Of a DNA stretch of 64,000 nucleotides, positions 53,225-61,155 are shown piece by piece (within the stretch, counting starts at the first letter, position 1; every line of letters begins with the position of its first letter). Below the pieces are notes generated by a model. That model was not told the DNA's origin, searched no databases, and worked only from the letters and a program-made list of their open reading frames with translations. The position numbers were made by a program, and so were the translations under genes. The stretch comes from KBS50 sp042434095. GTDB lineage: Bacteria; Actinomycetota; Actinomycetes; Mycobacteriales; Micromonosporaceae. The stretch lies in the NCBI RefSeq assembly GCF_042434095.1, contig NZ_JBHLUE010000002.1, positions 1 through 64,000 of the forward strand, read 5' to 3'.

Positions 53225-56200
53225 TCAGCCGCCGGCGCGGCGTAGCAGCGACCGGGCGTCCTGCTCCGCCTTTGCCCGCCCGGTGCGCCGGTGGGCCGAC
53301 ACCGCGAGGTTGATGAGGTCCACGGCGCCGGCGTCCCCGTCGTCGAGTCGCACCCGGGCGAGGGCCGTGAGGATGTCGCCTTCGAGGAGCCCGTATTCGT
53401 GCTCCCGACAGATTCGCAGCGCGGTCTCCAGGGCAGCGGCGGCCGCTGCGAGATCGCCCCGCGCGGCGTGGACCTGCCCGAGGCCCAGCAGGGCCGTCCC
53501 CTGGAGAAAGCGATCCGCGACCTCGTCGCCCACGCCGAGCGCGCTCCGGTACTGCGTCGCGGCCTCCTCAATCTCCCCCCGGTGGAGACGGATGTTGGCC
53601 GACGTCGTCCTGATCTGCGCTTCGACCCGGCGGCGACCGGTCCGGCCGATGATGTCGAGGGCCTGCCGGCTGTGCCAGAGGGCGGTGTCGAGATCGCCCA
53701 GGTCGCGATGCAGCGCAGCAATGCCGTCGTGGTTGGCGGCCAGGAAGGTCGGTCGGCGCAGTGCCTCGTTGAGCCGCAGCGCCCGGTGGAACTCCTCCGC
53801 CGCCTCGGCGAACTCGCCCAGGTAGCGGTGGGCTTCCCCCAGGTTGCCCCGCGCGGTCGCCTCCTCCGTAAGTGAGCCGGCCGCGCGGCTGATTGAGATC
53901 ACCTCCGCGCAGCTCGCGATCGCCTGTCCTAGCTCGCCGCGCACGAGCTGTACGGCGGCGAGGCTGAGCCCCTGCATCGCCTCGTTCAGTGACCGGTCCG
54001 ACGCGTCGGTAGCGGCGATGGCCCGCCGGTAGCAGTCGCCCGCCAGGGTCAGCTTCCCCCGACTGCTGTGAATGTCACCGATCAGTCCCAGCGCCTCGGA
54101 CCTGGCTCGTCCCCACCCGACCCTCGCGGCCAGCTCGGCGGCCCGCTGCAGGTGTTCGAGCGCCACGTCGTAGGTCGCCGAGAGGTAGTTCAGCTGTCCT
54201 AGATGTAGTTCCGCGAGCGCCTGCTGGCTCTGGCTGCCGCCCTGTGCCGCCTGCCGGGCGGCCTTGGCGACCGTGACGGCCTCGCTCGGGTGCTGTCCGC
54301 CTGCGAAAGGCTGCAGCAGAGCGTCCGCGAGTCGGCAGGTCGGATCCGGGCTGCCGGTGTGGGCGGCATGGACGGCGACGGCCACGAGGTTCGGTATCTC
54401 CTCGTCGAGCCAGTCGGTCGCGGCCGCGACGTCGTCGAACCGTGACGCGGGGGAGGCGAGCCCGGGCAGCCGGGGCCGCCCGGGGAAGACCTTCGTGGCG
54501 GCGGCGTCCGCGCGAGCCGAATAGTGGTCGTACAGGCGATGCTGCGCGGCTGCGGCCGATTCGGCGGTCTCGATCCGTCGGAGGAGACGCCGCGCGTACT
54601 TGAGCAGCAGATCGTGGATCTGGAACCGCCCCGGCCGGTGCTCGGTCACCAGATGCGCCTTGTCCAGCTCCCGCAGCAGGGAGCGGGCCGTCGCCACCGG
54701 CTGCTCGCCGAGCTGCGCCACCGTGTCGACCGACACGTCGCGGCCGACGACGCAGCCGAGCAGCCGGAACAGGCGCTGGGCCGGCGGAGTGAGCGCCTCG
54801 TAGGACCAGGAAAAGACCGATTCGATGTCGCTGAACGGATCCCCGTCGCCCAGCGCCACCAGCAGGTTGTCCGCGTCGTGCAGTTCCTCGGCGATCGGAC
54901 CGAGACCGAACTCGGGCCGCATCACAGCTCGCGCGGCCACGATGGAAAGGGCCAGCGGTACATTCCCGCACCGCCGGACGATGTCCAGCGCGACCTCGGG
55001 CTCGGCCGCGACCCGCGACCGGCCCAGGCGGAGCGCCAACAGCTCGATGGCATCCGAGGTGGGCATTTCTTTCAGCCGTAACGGCACAGCTGAGGAGGTC
55101 ACAACCAGCCCGGCCAGATCCCCGCGGCTGGTGACGAGTACGCAGCAGCCGTTGCCTGCCGGCAGGAGTGGCCGGATCTGATCGGCGTCCCGCGCGTTGT
55201 CGAGGACGATCAGTACCTTCCGATCAGCCAGCGTGCTCCGGTACAGCGCCAGCCGCGCGGAGACCCGGGCAGGTTGGCTGTCGGCCCCTATCCCGAGGCC
55301 CTCCAGCAGGTCGGTGACAGCCTCGCCCGGGTCGACTACAAGCTCATTGGGGTCGAACCCGCGGAGGTTGACGTACAGCTGGCCATCCGGGAACCGATCC
55401 CGGGCACGGTGGGCCCAGTGAATGGCCAGGGCCGTCTTTCCCATGCCGGGCGCGCCCGCGATGGCCACGATCGCATCCTGCTCGCCAGCGCCGCCGCAGT
55501 GCTTGTCGAGCAGGACCAGTTCCTCAGCCCGACCGGCGAACACCGGTACGTCGCGAGGCAACTGCGCCGGAGCGACCAGTAGGTCCGAGCGGCGCTGGTG
55601 GTCGGCGGTCGGCTCGGTGTCCAGCGAGTCGGGCCCGGTCTCGTGCTCCGGCGCAGATTCTGCGGACGGGCTCTCCTTCTCGGCGGCGGGGGCGGATCCC
55701 GACAAGTGCACGGCCACCGGCCTGGACAGACCCGCCAGCGTCAGTTCCGGCGCCTGGCGCAGGATGGCGACCTCAAGGTCGCGGAGTGAACTGTTCGGCT
55801 CAATCCCCAGCGAATCGACCAGCTTCCGGCGAGCCTCCCGGTACGCCGTCAACGCCGCGGTCGCCTGTCCGCTGCGGTACAGCGCGATCATCAACTGCTC
55901 CAGCAGGATCTGCCGCTCCGGATATCGCCGCACGAGGTCGGTGAGCTCACCGAGCAGGCCGGTGTGCCAGCCCAGCGCGAGTTCCGTGGCAATGCGGTCC
56001 TCGATCGCGCCGAGCCGCTCCTCCGCTAGCCCCTGGCACAGCCGGACGCGGAGCTCATCGGTGAAGGTGCCCTCCAGGACCGGGCCACGCCACAGCCCGA
56101 GCGCCTCTTTTAGCCGGGAACTTCGCTCCGCGCCCACCAGACGCTTGGCCTCGGCGACCAGTGCTCGGAACCGATGAAGGTCCACGCAACCGGCGCTCAC

Positions 56201-56512
56201 GTCGAGGCGGTACCCGTCCGGCACCCAGGTGACGGGGGCTATCGCACCAAGCATCGACCGGATGCCCGAGACGCCGCCCTGTAAGGCATTGCGAGCGGTG
56301 GCCGGGGGATGGCCGTGCCAGATCAGGTCGATCAGTCGATCAGTCGGCACGACACGACCGGGCTCCAGGAGCAGCACACCGAGGATCGTCCGCTGCCGGC
56401 GGAGGCCGGTCCGAAGACGCTCGCCATGGCGCAGTACCTGGAGCTCACCGAGCACGTTGTAACTGACCTGACTCTCGATGCTACGCCTCCAGGCACGGGT
56501 CGGCTTCGCCAC
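53225..56512 (-). CDS. AfsR/SARP-type transcriptional regulator
   Basis: 1095 residues. Winged-helix DNA-binding domain (about 18-95), bacterial transcriptional activator domain (about 109-255, ending SLGIEPNSSLRDLE), NB-ARC ATPase with P-loop GAPGMGKT at 353-360, and about ten TPR units up to the C-terminus. AfsR-like regulators activate promoters with direct heptamer repeats. Four such repeats lie in the gap before the divergent secreted-protein gene. GTG start at 56512. Tail to tail with the T7SS genes. Confidence 0.92.
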   Translation of the reverse strand: MAKPTRAWRRSIESQVSYNVLGELQVLRHGERLRTGLRRQRTILGVLLLEPGRVVPTDRLIDLIWHGHPPATARNALQGGVSGIRSMLGAIAPVTWVPDGYRLDVSAGCVDLHRFRALVAEAKRLVGAERSSRLKEALGLWRGPVLEGTFTDELRVRLCQGLAEERLGAIEDRIATELALGWHTGLLGELTDLVRRYPERQILLEQLMIALYRSGQATAALTAYREARRKLVDSLGIEPNSSLRDLEVAILRQAPELTLAGLSRPVAVHLSGSAPAAEKESPSAESAPEHETGPDSLDTEPTADHQRRSDLLVAPAQLPRDVPVFAGRAEELVLLDKHCGGAGEQDAIVAIAGAPGMGKTALAIHWAHRARDRFPDGQLYVNLRGFDPNELVVDPGEAVTDLLEGLGIGADSQPARVSARLALYRSTLADRKVLIVLDNARDADQIRPLLPAGNGCCVLVTSRGDLAGLVVTSSAVPLRLKEMPTSDAIELLALRLGRSRVAAEPEVALDIVRRCGNVPLALSIVAARAVMRPEFGLGPIAEELHDADNLLVALGDGDPFSDIESVFSWSYEALTPPAQRLFRLLGCVVGRDVSVDTVAQLGEQPVATARSLLRELDKAHLVTEHRPGRFQIHDLLLKYARRLLRRIETAESAAAAQHRLYDHYSARADAAATKVFPGRPRLPGLASPASRFDDVAAATDWLDEEIPNLVAVAVHAAHTGSPDPTCRLADALLQPFAGGQHPSEAVTVAKAARQAAQGGSQSQQALAELHLGQLNYLSATYDVALEHLQRAAELAARVGWGRARSEALGLIGDIHSSRGKLTLAGDCYRRAIAATDASDRSLNEAMQGLSLAAVQLVRGELGQAIASCAEVISISRAAGSLTEEATARGNLGEAHRYLGEFAEAAEEFHRALRLNEALRRPTFLAANHDGIAALHRDLGDLDTALWHSRQALDIIGRTGRRRVEAQIRTTSANIRLHRGEIEEAATQYRSALGVGDEVADRFLQGTALLGLGQVHAARGDLAAAAAALETALRICREHEYGLLEGDILTALARVRLDDGDAGAVDLINLAVSAHRRTGRAKAEQDARSLLRRAGG

Positions 56513-56522
56513 GCCAGCCTAC

Positions 56523-56577
56523 CGTAAGCCGCCGCCGAGCCGATCGTCAGCCGACCATAAGCGAAGGCATTTACCGT
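56523..56577 (+). promoter_or_regulatory. Predicted SARP binding site and promoter
   Basis: Four heptamers in direct orientation at exact 11-base steps: CGTAAGC (56523), GCCGAGC (56534), CGTCAGC (56545) and CATAAGC (56556). Nine bases later follows TACCGT (56572-56577) as a possible -10. SARP proteins bind heptamer repeats with 11-base period that end about 8 bases before the -10. The site lies between the SARP gene and the secreted-protein gene. Confidence 0.6.
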
Positions 56578-56621
56578 TCTCCCATCACATCGAAGTTCGG
56601 CTCTATTAGGAAGGCTCCGGC

Positions 56622-57098
56622 ATGAATTTGTCCGACGCTCGAAAGACCGGACCCCGGCGATGGGGCAAGGGTGCTGTCGCCATGACTGCGGCGCTCGGTT
56701 TGGCGCTCCTGGGGGCAGTTCCCGCCCAGGCTGCGCCGCAGGGTGCGCCGAAGGACCCGAATGGCGGCGGCAGCGGCAATTCGTGCGTGCCGTTGGCAGC
56801 CTCCCCGTACGCCTCCGGCAGCACCATCCACTTCAACGGCTACACGAACTGTCACTCCTCGCTGCCTTACATCCTGAAGATCGGGTATGGCCGGGACGGC
56901 CAGACGAAGTACAGCCCGCAGCGGACGTGCTACGCCGGAAGTGGCCAGCAGGCGTGCGGCTTCGACGGTGTTTACGCCACTCTGACCGACAACCTGAGCG
57001 GCAGCCAACGCTGGTGCGTTTCGACCTGGCTCCAGATGACCGACGCGAGCGGCCACGCCACCTACCAATGGTCCATCGCCCAGTGCGTCAATCACTAG
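56622..57098 (+). CDS. Small secreted Cys-rich protein
   Basis: 158 residues with a signal peptide (basic GPRRWGKG, hydrophobic VAMTAALGLALLGAV, cleavage likely after AQA). The mature part of about 120 residues has six Cys (SCVPL, TNCHSS, RTCYAG, QACGFD, RWCVST, AQCVNH), enough for three disulfides, and many Gly, Ser and Tyr. I do not recognise it. GGAAGG precedes the ATG. It is probably activated by the adjacent SARP and is followed by two terminators. Confidence 0.75.
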   Translation: MNLSDARKTGPRRWGKGAVAMTAALGLALLGAVPAQAAPQGAPKDPNGGGSGNSCVPLAASPYASGSTIHFNGYTNCHSSLPYILKIGYGRDGQTKYSPQRTCYAGSGQQACGFDGVYATLTDNLSGSQRWCVSTWLQMTDASGHATYQWSIAQCVNH

Positions 57099-57280
57099 GT
57101 TCCGCACCGGAACCGGTTGACTATTCCTGGGCAGATGCGTTTTGCCGCTGATTCGAATGCCCGGGACACCTGCGCATGCGATGGAAGCTGGATCGAGCTG
57201 GAGAGCAACGCCTGATCCGTAACTTGATGGGCTTCCGGTGCATCCCTGATCTTCCGGCGAAATGCACGACAGGCAGATGC

Positions 57281-57318
57281 GGAAAACTGAGGGGCCCGGC
57301 CGGCCGGGCCGGTTTTCC
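57281..57318 (+). terminator. Rho-independent terminator (candidate 1)
   Basis: Nested inverted repeat: outer GGAAAAC/GTTTTCC around the perfect palindrome GGCCCGGCC-GGCCGGGCC, ending in TTTTCC. Fits termination of the secreted-protein transcript. The 57099-57280 stretch before it holds nothing I can support. Confidence 0.65.
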
Positions 57319-57354
57319 ATCGGGGGCGGCTCCCTCGTCAGCTCCGCGAACCGC

Positions 57355-57389
57355 ATCGGGGCCGGTGGCTCACGCCCACCGGCCCCGAT
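57355..57389 (+). terminator. Rho-independent terminator (candidate 2)
   Basis: A perfect 14-base-pair stem (ATCGGGGCCGGTGG and its complement) with a 7-base loop, followed by TGTTTTCG. This is the clearest terminator in the window. Confidence 0.8.
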
Positions 57390-57400
57390 TGTTTTCGTAA

Positions 57401-57446
57401 ATCTTGGAATTTGCTACCCGCCTGACGGGTACCGAAATTCCAAGAT
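57401..57446. repeat. Long AT-rich inverted repeat
   Basis: ATCTTGGAATTT at 57401-57412 and its exact complement at 57435-57446, with an inner pair TACCCG/CGGGTA. The loop is only CCTGA. It lies 11 bases after the second terminator and before the minus-strand toxin operon ends. Its AT content is out of line with the region. It could be a third terminator for the leftward operon, a regulator site or an integration footprint. Confidence 0.7.
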
Positions 57447-57479
57447 CTCCTCAGGTACGGGCATCGGGGCGGCCTGCTG

Positions 57480-57668
57480 TCAGAGGAGGGGCTGGGGGAG
57501 CGGCCTGGGGGGTAGCCGTTGATCAGCGGTTGCAGTGCCTCGTTGTCGGTCCACTCCGCCAGTCGCTGTTGATCTCGATGCTCTCGTCCCCACGACCGCC
57601 CCCAGGAAGGCGAAGAACTCCTCGTCAGACAAGTCCGCCTCGCCCAGCAGGTCGTACTCGACAGCCAT
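57480..57668 (-). pseudogene. Decayed SitI3-like immunity gene
   Basis: The first 28 residues (AVEYDLLGEADLSDEEFFAF) match the start of the intact gene at 58658-59119, and the last bases match its end (IEINSDW, then DNEALQPLINGY in a shifted frame). About 280 bases of the middle are deleted and a frameshift separates the ends. It is a remnant of an immunity duplicate at the tail of the operon. Confidence 0.75.
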
Positions 57669-57689
57669 CGTCAGACTCCGCCCTGGAAT

Positions 57690-57974
57690 TCAGGAGACCA
57701 CCTGGTAGTTCGGGATCCTGGGCAGGCGGTCGTCGGGGGCTTCGTCGATGGATCGGGTGACCGAACCTGCCGGTATGGGCGCCCGGGAAACGACGATGCC
57801 CTGCAGGCAGTTGTCACACCAGAAGGAGGCGTAACCGACCCCCCGGTCCAGATGGCCGGTGAACACCAGCCGGAGACACCGATGGCCACAGTTGGGGCAC
57901 GGCACGTTGAGGTCCTCGGGCAAAGCAAGGTAGGCAGCCTCGTACGCGCTGCTCCACTCATCCCACGTGGCCAT
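57690..57974 (-). CDS. Small zinc-ribbon protein
   Basis: 94 residues. VPCPNCGHRCLRLVF and SFWCDNCLQGI give two CxxC pairs, a zinc ribbon. Starts with ATG at 57974 (GAGGTG upstream) or the GTG at 57977. It lies between an unknown gene and the immunity remnant in the second toxin operon, so an immunity or accessory role is possible. Confidence 0.7.
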   Translation of the reverse strand: MATWDEWSSAYEAAYLALPEDLNVPCPNCGHRCLRLVFTGHLDRGVGYASFWCDNCLQGIVVSRAPIPAGSVTRSIDEAPDDRLPRIPNYQVVS

Positions 57975-58007
57975 CACTTCACCTCGTCCGGCCGCACAGG
58001 TGAGATC

Positions 58008-58652
58008 TCAGCTCGGTCGATTGGCAGCAGGAGCATCCTGGTCCGGCGGCGCCATTGGCGCGGCTGACCAGACCGGCTGTGCGACAGACCAAACCGCTGC
58101 CTGATAAGGCGACAGCTGGCACCCCATCGCGACAACTTCAACTGGCCACTTCTCGTGCAGCCCCACCCAGAGCTCCGAGCTGAGACCCGCGTAGGTCGGG
58201 AGCTCGTCGGTCCCCGGCACGACGAGGAGCAAGTAGGTCCAGGTCCCTGTCCCTGACACGTCAGCCAGGGGTTCGCGCCAGGCGCGGCGTAGATCGAGGC
58301 CGCCATGGCGAGGAGCAGCCGCGGACAGGAGTTGGTCGGCCGAGCGCGATGTGGGAGCGGTCGACGGTCCCGTTGGCTGGAAGGAATACGCCCGTGGCGG
58401 CAACGCCTCGATGATCGTCACGGCGGCCAGGTCCGGCGTGTTCGGGTCCTCCAAGACAGAACGGATGGCATCGGCCTCAACGCCGGTGATGCCTATGGTC
58501 TCGTTTCGGAGACCAAGCAGCAACGCCGACTCCGCCAGTTCCCACTCGCCGGCGGAGTAGTGCTCCCGGACCACTCCCAGGACGTCGTCCGAGAGCCGGC
58601 CGGCCAGCCCGGCGCACATGGCGACGATCGACGAGTAGGTCTGCGCGTCCAC
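58008..58652 (-). CDS. Unknown protein in the second toxin operon
   Basis: About 214 residues, GTG start at 58652 right after the SitI3-like gene (5-base gap). The N-terminal 70 are helical (YSSIVAMCAGLAGRLSDDVLG, WELAESALLLGL), and the C-terminal part is richer in beta structure and Trp. No signal peptide and no motif that I can name. The weak ribosome site suggests coupling to the gene upstream. Confidence 0.6.
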   Translation of the reverse strand: MDAQTYSSIVAMCAGLAGRLSDDVLGVVREHYSAGEWELAESALLLGLRNETIGITGVEADAIRSVLEDPNTPDLAAVTIIEALPPRAYSFQPTGPSTAPTSRSADQLLSAAAPRHGGLDLRRAWREPLADVSGTGTWTYLLLVVPGTDELPTYAGLSSELWVGLHEKWPVEVVAMGCQLSPYQAAVWSVAQPVWSAAPMAPPDQDAPAANRPS

Positions 58653-58657
58653 GGTGC

Positions 58658-59119
58658 TCAGAGCAGTGGCTGTGGGAGCGGCCTGAAGGCGTAGCCGTTG
58701 ATCAGCGATTGCAGCGCCTCGTTGTCGGTCCACTCCTCCCAGCCACTGTTGATCTCAATCTCCTCACCGAGCTTCTGGATGGTGACTTCCTCGCCGTTGA
58801 ACAGCAGAACGCCCCGACCCGAGAACCGCTCGAAAAACTCGAGGACCGTCCGGTACATCACGATCTGAGCGAGACCCCTCTCCTCGGACGAAGCCAGGTT
58901 GTGAAAGCGAAACGTGGCCGTCACGCGAGGCCGAAACCCGAAATTGTCCGCCGCCGACATCTCATCATCCTCGGAGACTCGATAGGCGATGACATCCATG
59001 CTCCTAGCCTTGATCAGGCCCTCATCGAAAATTTTCCCGTCGACGGAGGTAGCGATGAAGCTGACGAACTCAGAGTCGCTCAGGTCGGCCTCACCGTACA
59101 AGTCGTGCTCGATAGCCAT
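58658..59119 (-). CDS. SitI3-like immunity protein
   Basis: 153 residues. The N-terminus AIEHDLYGEADLSDSEF, central FGFRPRVTATFRFHN and VLLFNGEEVTIQKLG follow the SitI3 family pattern (immunity protein of a Myxococcus toxin-exchange system). It is 14 bases downstream of the nuclease toxin, the normal place for a cognate immunity gene. A decayed copy lies at 57480. Confidence 0.68.
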   Translation of the reverse strand: MAIEHDLYGEADLSDSEFVSFIATSVDGKIFDEGLIKARSMDVIAYRVSEDDEMSAADNFGFRPRVTATFRFHNLASSEERGLAQIVMYRTVLEFFERFSGRGVLLFNGEEVTIQKLGEEIEINSGWEEWTDNEALQSLINGYAFRPLPQPLL

Positions 59120-59133
59120 CTCTTATCGTCCGT

Positions 59134-60351
59134 TCAGGGGAAGGGGAAAAACGGGATCACTTTGCCGCCCTGGACAAGGAGGACCTCTTGCAGGTTCTGA
59201 ATTGGCTTACGCCGCAGCACGTCCTCAATGTCAGCAGGCGTCAGGGGACAGTCATCGAGGTTGAGTACGAGCCGGTCTGCCTGGTCCCGCTTCACCTTCT
59301 TGCTCATTGTGTTCCGCAGGTTATCCAAGTTGGAGGTGTCGGGCGAGTAGCAGTCGAAGTACTGGCCCTCGATTTTGTAATCAGGATTCGTACCATTTGG
59401 CTTGGTTCCGGGGTTCTGCTCAACATCGTAGCCGTTTTGGGCGAGCACGTCGGCGGACTCGTTCTCCCGCCTCAGTGGTCTGTCCAGCTTTTTGGTGGGA
59501 TGGGCATCAGTACGCTTACCGCCTGGCTTGGCATCCGGGTTTGGCCGCTTGGATGGGTTGGTGCCGGGCCACCTGTTCTCGGGCTCGTGCTTGCCGCGGA
59601 GTTTGTTGAGGACCCGCTTCAGCAGCTCGATGAGCTTCTCCAGCTGCCGGCTGCGCGAGGCCAGCTCACGGAGGCTGGACAGCAGGCCGCGCAGCCACCG
59701 GGAGATCTTCGCGGCCCAGGAGGCCACCAGGGTGCTGACCTGCTCGACCACCAGCGGCGTGCCGAAACCGAGCGTCCCGACCTCCTCGGCGGCGTACACG
59801 ATGAGCCGGGACACCACCGTGGCGATCGCGTCCCGGACCAACGCCCGTACGGCGGAGATGAGGAACCCGGCCCCCTCGGTGATGGCCGCCATCACCTCGG
59901 CGCCCTTGGCCAACCCACCGATCGCGTCCTGCTGCTGGCCCGACCAAACCTGGTACGCCGAGGCCGCGGCTCCCGACCACTCCGACAGGTCCAACCGCGC
60001 CGCCGAAGCCAGGTCCGCCGCCTGGGTACCCAGCGAGGCCGCCACATTGCGCCAGGTCTGCGCGTTTCCGGCGATCTGCCCGGGGTCGCCCGCCAACCAG
60101 TCCAGCGCCTGGCTCAACGGCTTGACGTGCTCGATGAGCCACGCGACCCCGTACTGCAGGAGGGCGCCGACCGGGTCGGAGATCAACGCGAGCCCGTCCA
60201 GGGCCGCGCCCACCACCCCGAGGCCCGTGTCCACCCAGCTGCCGGATTTCACCCCTTGGCCGATCAGCTCGATGTCCTCGGCGATCCACACCCCGGCCCA
60301 GGCATCCACCGGTTGATCGAGCTTCCCCACCACCAGCGGATTCACCGTCAC
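59134..60351 (-). CDS. WXG-scaffold toxin with a CdiA-type nuclease tip
   Basis: 405 residues. N-terminal helical export domain (about residues 1-230; LSEWSGAAASAYQVW gives the WXG-like turn, followed by an amphipathic/hydrophobic region). After a basic, Pro-rich hinge comes the toxin (about 300-405): RENESADVLAQNGYDVEQNP, then PDYKIEGQYFDCYSP and KVKRDQADRLVLNLDD. This is the pattern of the CdiA C-terminal tRNA nuclease (PD-(D/E)XK fold). GTG start overlapping the EspC-like gene. The SitI3-like gene downstream should be its immunity. Confidence 0.78.
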   Translation of the reverse strand: MTVNPLVVGKLDQPVDAWAGVWIAEDIELIGQGVKSGSWVDTGLGVVGAALDGLALISDPVGALLQYGVAWLIEHVKPLSQALDWLAGDPGQIAGNAQTWRNVAASLGTQAADLASAARLDLSEWSGAAASAYQVWSGQQQDAIGGLAKGAEVMAAITEGAGFLISAVRALVRDAIATVVSRLIVYAAEEVGTLGFGTPLVVEQVSTLVASWAAKISRWLRGLLSSLRELASRSRQLEKLIELLKRVLNKLRGKHEPENRWPGTNPSKRPNPDAKPGGKRTDAHPTKKLDRPLRRENESADVLAQNGYDVEQNPGTKPNGTNPDYKIEGQYFDCYSPDTSNLDNLRNTMSKKVKRDQADRLVLNLDDCPLTPADIEDVLRRKPIQNLQEVLLVQGGKVIPFFPFP

Positions 60352-60668
60352 GGCAAACCGCCGGCCCGGCGCATGTTCGCCGACACCTCGGCGTCGGTCG
60401 AGTCATAGCCAACCGCGGTGGAGCGCAGCCGCTCGGCGGTGTCGTGCAGCGAGTGCGCCGCCTGGTCGATGCCGGCCACCAGCACGCCCTGCAGGGCCCC
60501 GAGCATGACCGGGACCATCACGCAGAGCTTCCCGTACGCGTCCGGGCCGGGGCTGGTCGCCTCGCCGGCCTGCTTGGCCGTGGTCACCGCCGACGCCACC
60601 GTCTCCACGTGACCGGCGTGGCTGATCAGGTCGGCGGTGGTGACTGCGACGTGGTTATGGCCGGCCAT
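60348..60668 (-). CDS. EspC-like small T7SS partner
   Basis: About 106 residues, a helical hairpin with VTTADLISHAGHVETVASAV at the start and a conserved end (STDAEVSANMRRAG), the typical ESX-1 secretion-associated EspC family pattern. It sits between the YbaB-like gene and the toxin, overlapping both. It likely binds the toxin N-terminus for export. ATG 60668 or 60671. Confidence 0.75.
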   Translation of the reverse strand: MAGHNHVAVTTADLISHAGHVETVASAVTTAKQAGEATSPGPDAYGKLCVMVPVMLGALQGVLVAGIDQAAHSLHDTAERLRSTAVGYDSTDAEVSANMRRAGGLP

Positions 60669-61065
60669 CATCGGCCCGCTCGGTGGACGGCGGAACCCGC
60701 CGGGCGTACGACTCGATCACCGCACGACCGGCCGGGCTGTCGGCGCCCAGTGTCTCCGCCGTCGCCTGCGTGACCCGCTCGGCGAGCTGCGCGGTCGCGA
60801 CGCCCAGCACCTCCATGATCTGCTGGGCGGTGTCCGCGGCGGGCCGCCGGCGGATCCCCTCGGCCAGGCGCAGCTCGGTCAACGCGCCCGACGAGGACAC
60901 CGTCACCTCGACCAGGCCGTCCCGGCTGCGAGCCGTGCCGGTCAGGCCGCGTACCCGTTCGGCCAGGTCGCGGGCCTGCGTGGCCTGCCGCTCGATCCGC
61001 TCCTGCCAGTCGTCGACCCATCGGTCAGCCGCGGCCAGCTCGGCATCCTCAGGAAACACCGCCAT
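60655..61065 (-). CDS. YbaB/EbfC family protein, second toxin operon
   Basis: 136 residues: helical N-terminus (WVDDWQERIERQATQARDL), beta hairpin (GLVEVTVSSSGALTELRLA) and long C-terminal helix. It heads the second toxin operon in the same position as the YbaB-like gene before the giant toxin. GGGGAGGCG precedes the ATG. It overlaps the EspC-like gene by 14-17 bases. Confidence 0.78.
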   Translation of the reverse strand: MAVFPEDAELAAADRWVDDWQERIERQATQARDLAERVRGLTGTARSRDGLVEVTVSSSGALTELRLAEGIRRRPAADTAQQIMEVLGVATAQLAERVTQATAETLGADSPAGRAVIESYARRVPPSTERADDGRP

Positions 61066-61155
61066 CGCCTCCCCGAGGCGATGCTATCGAAGAACGTCGA
61101 GCGACCGCTGCCCTGCGTACCGGTCGGATCACCGAACGGTACGCAGGGCGGTTCG

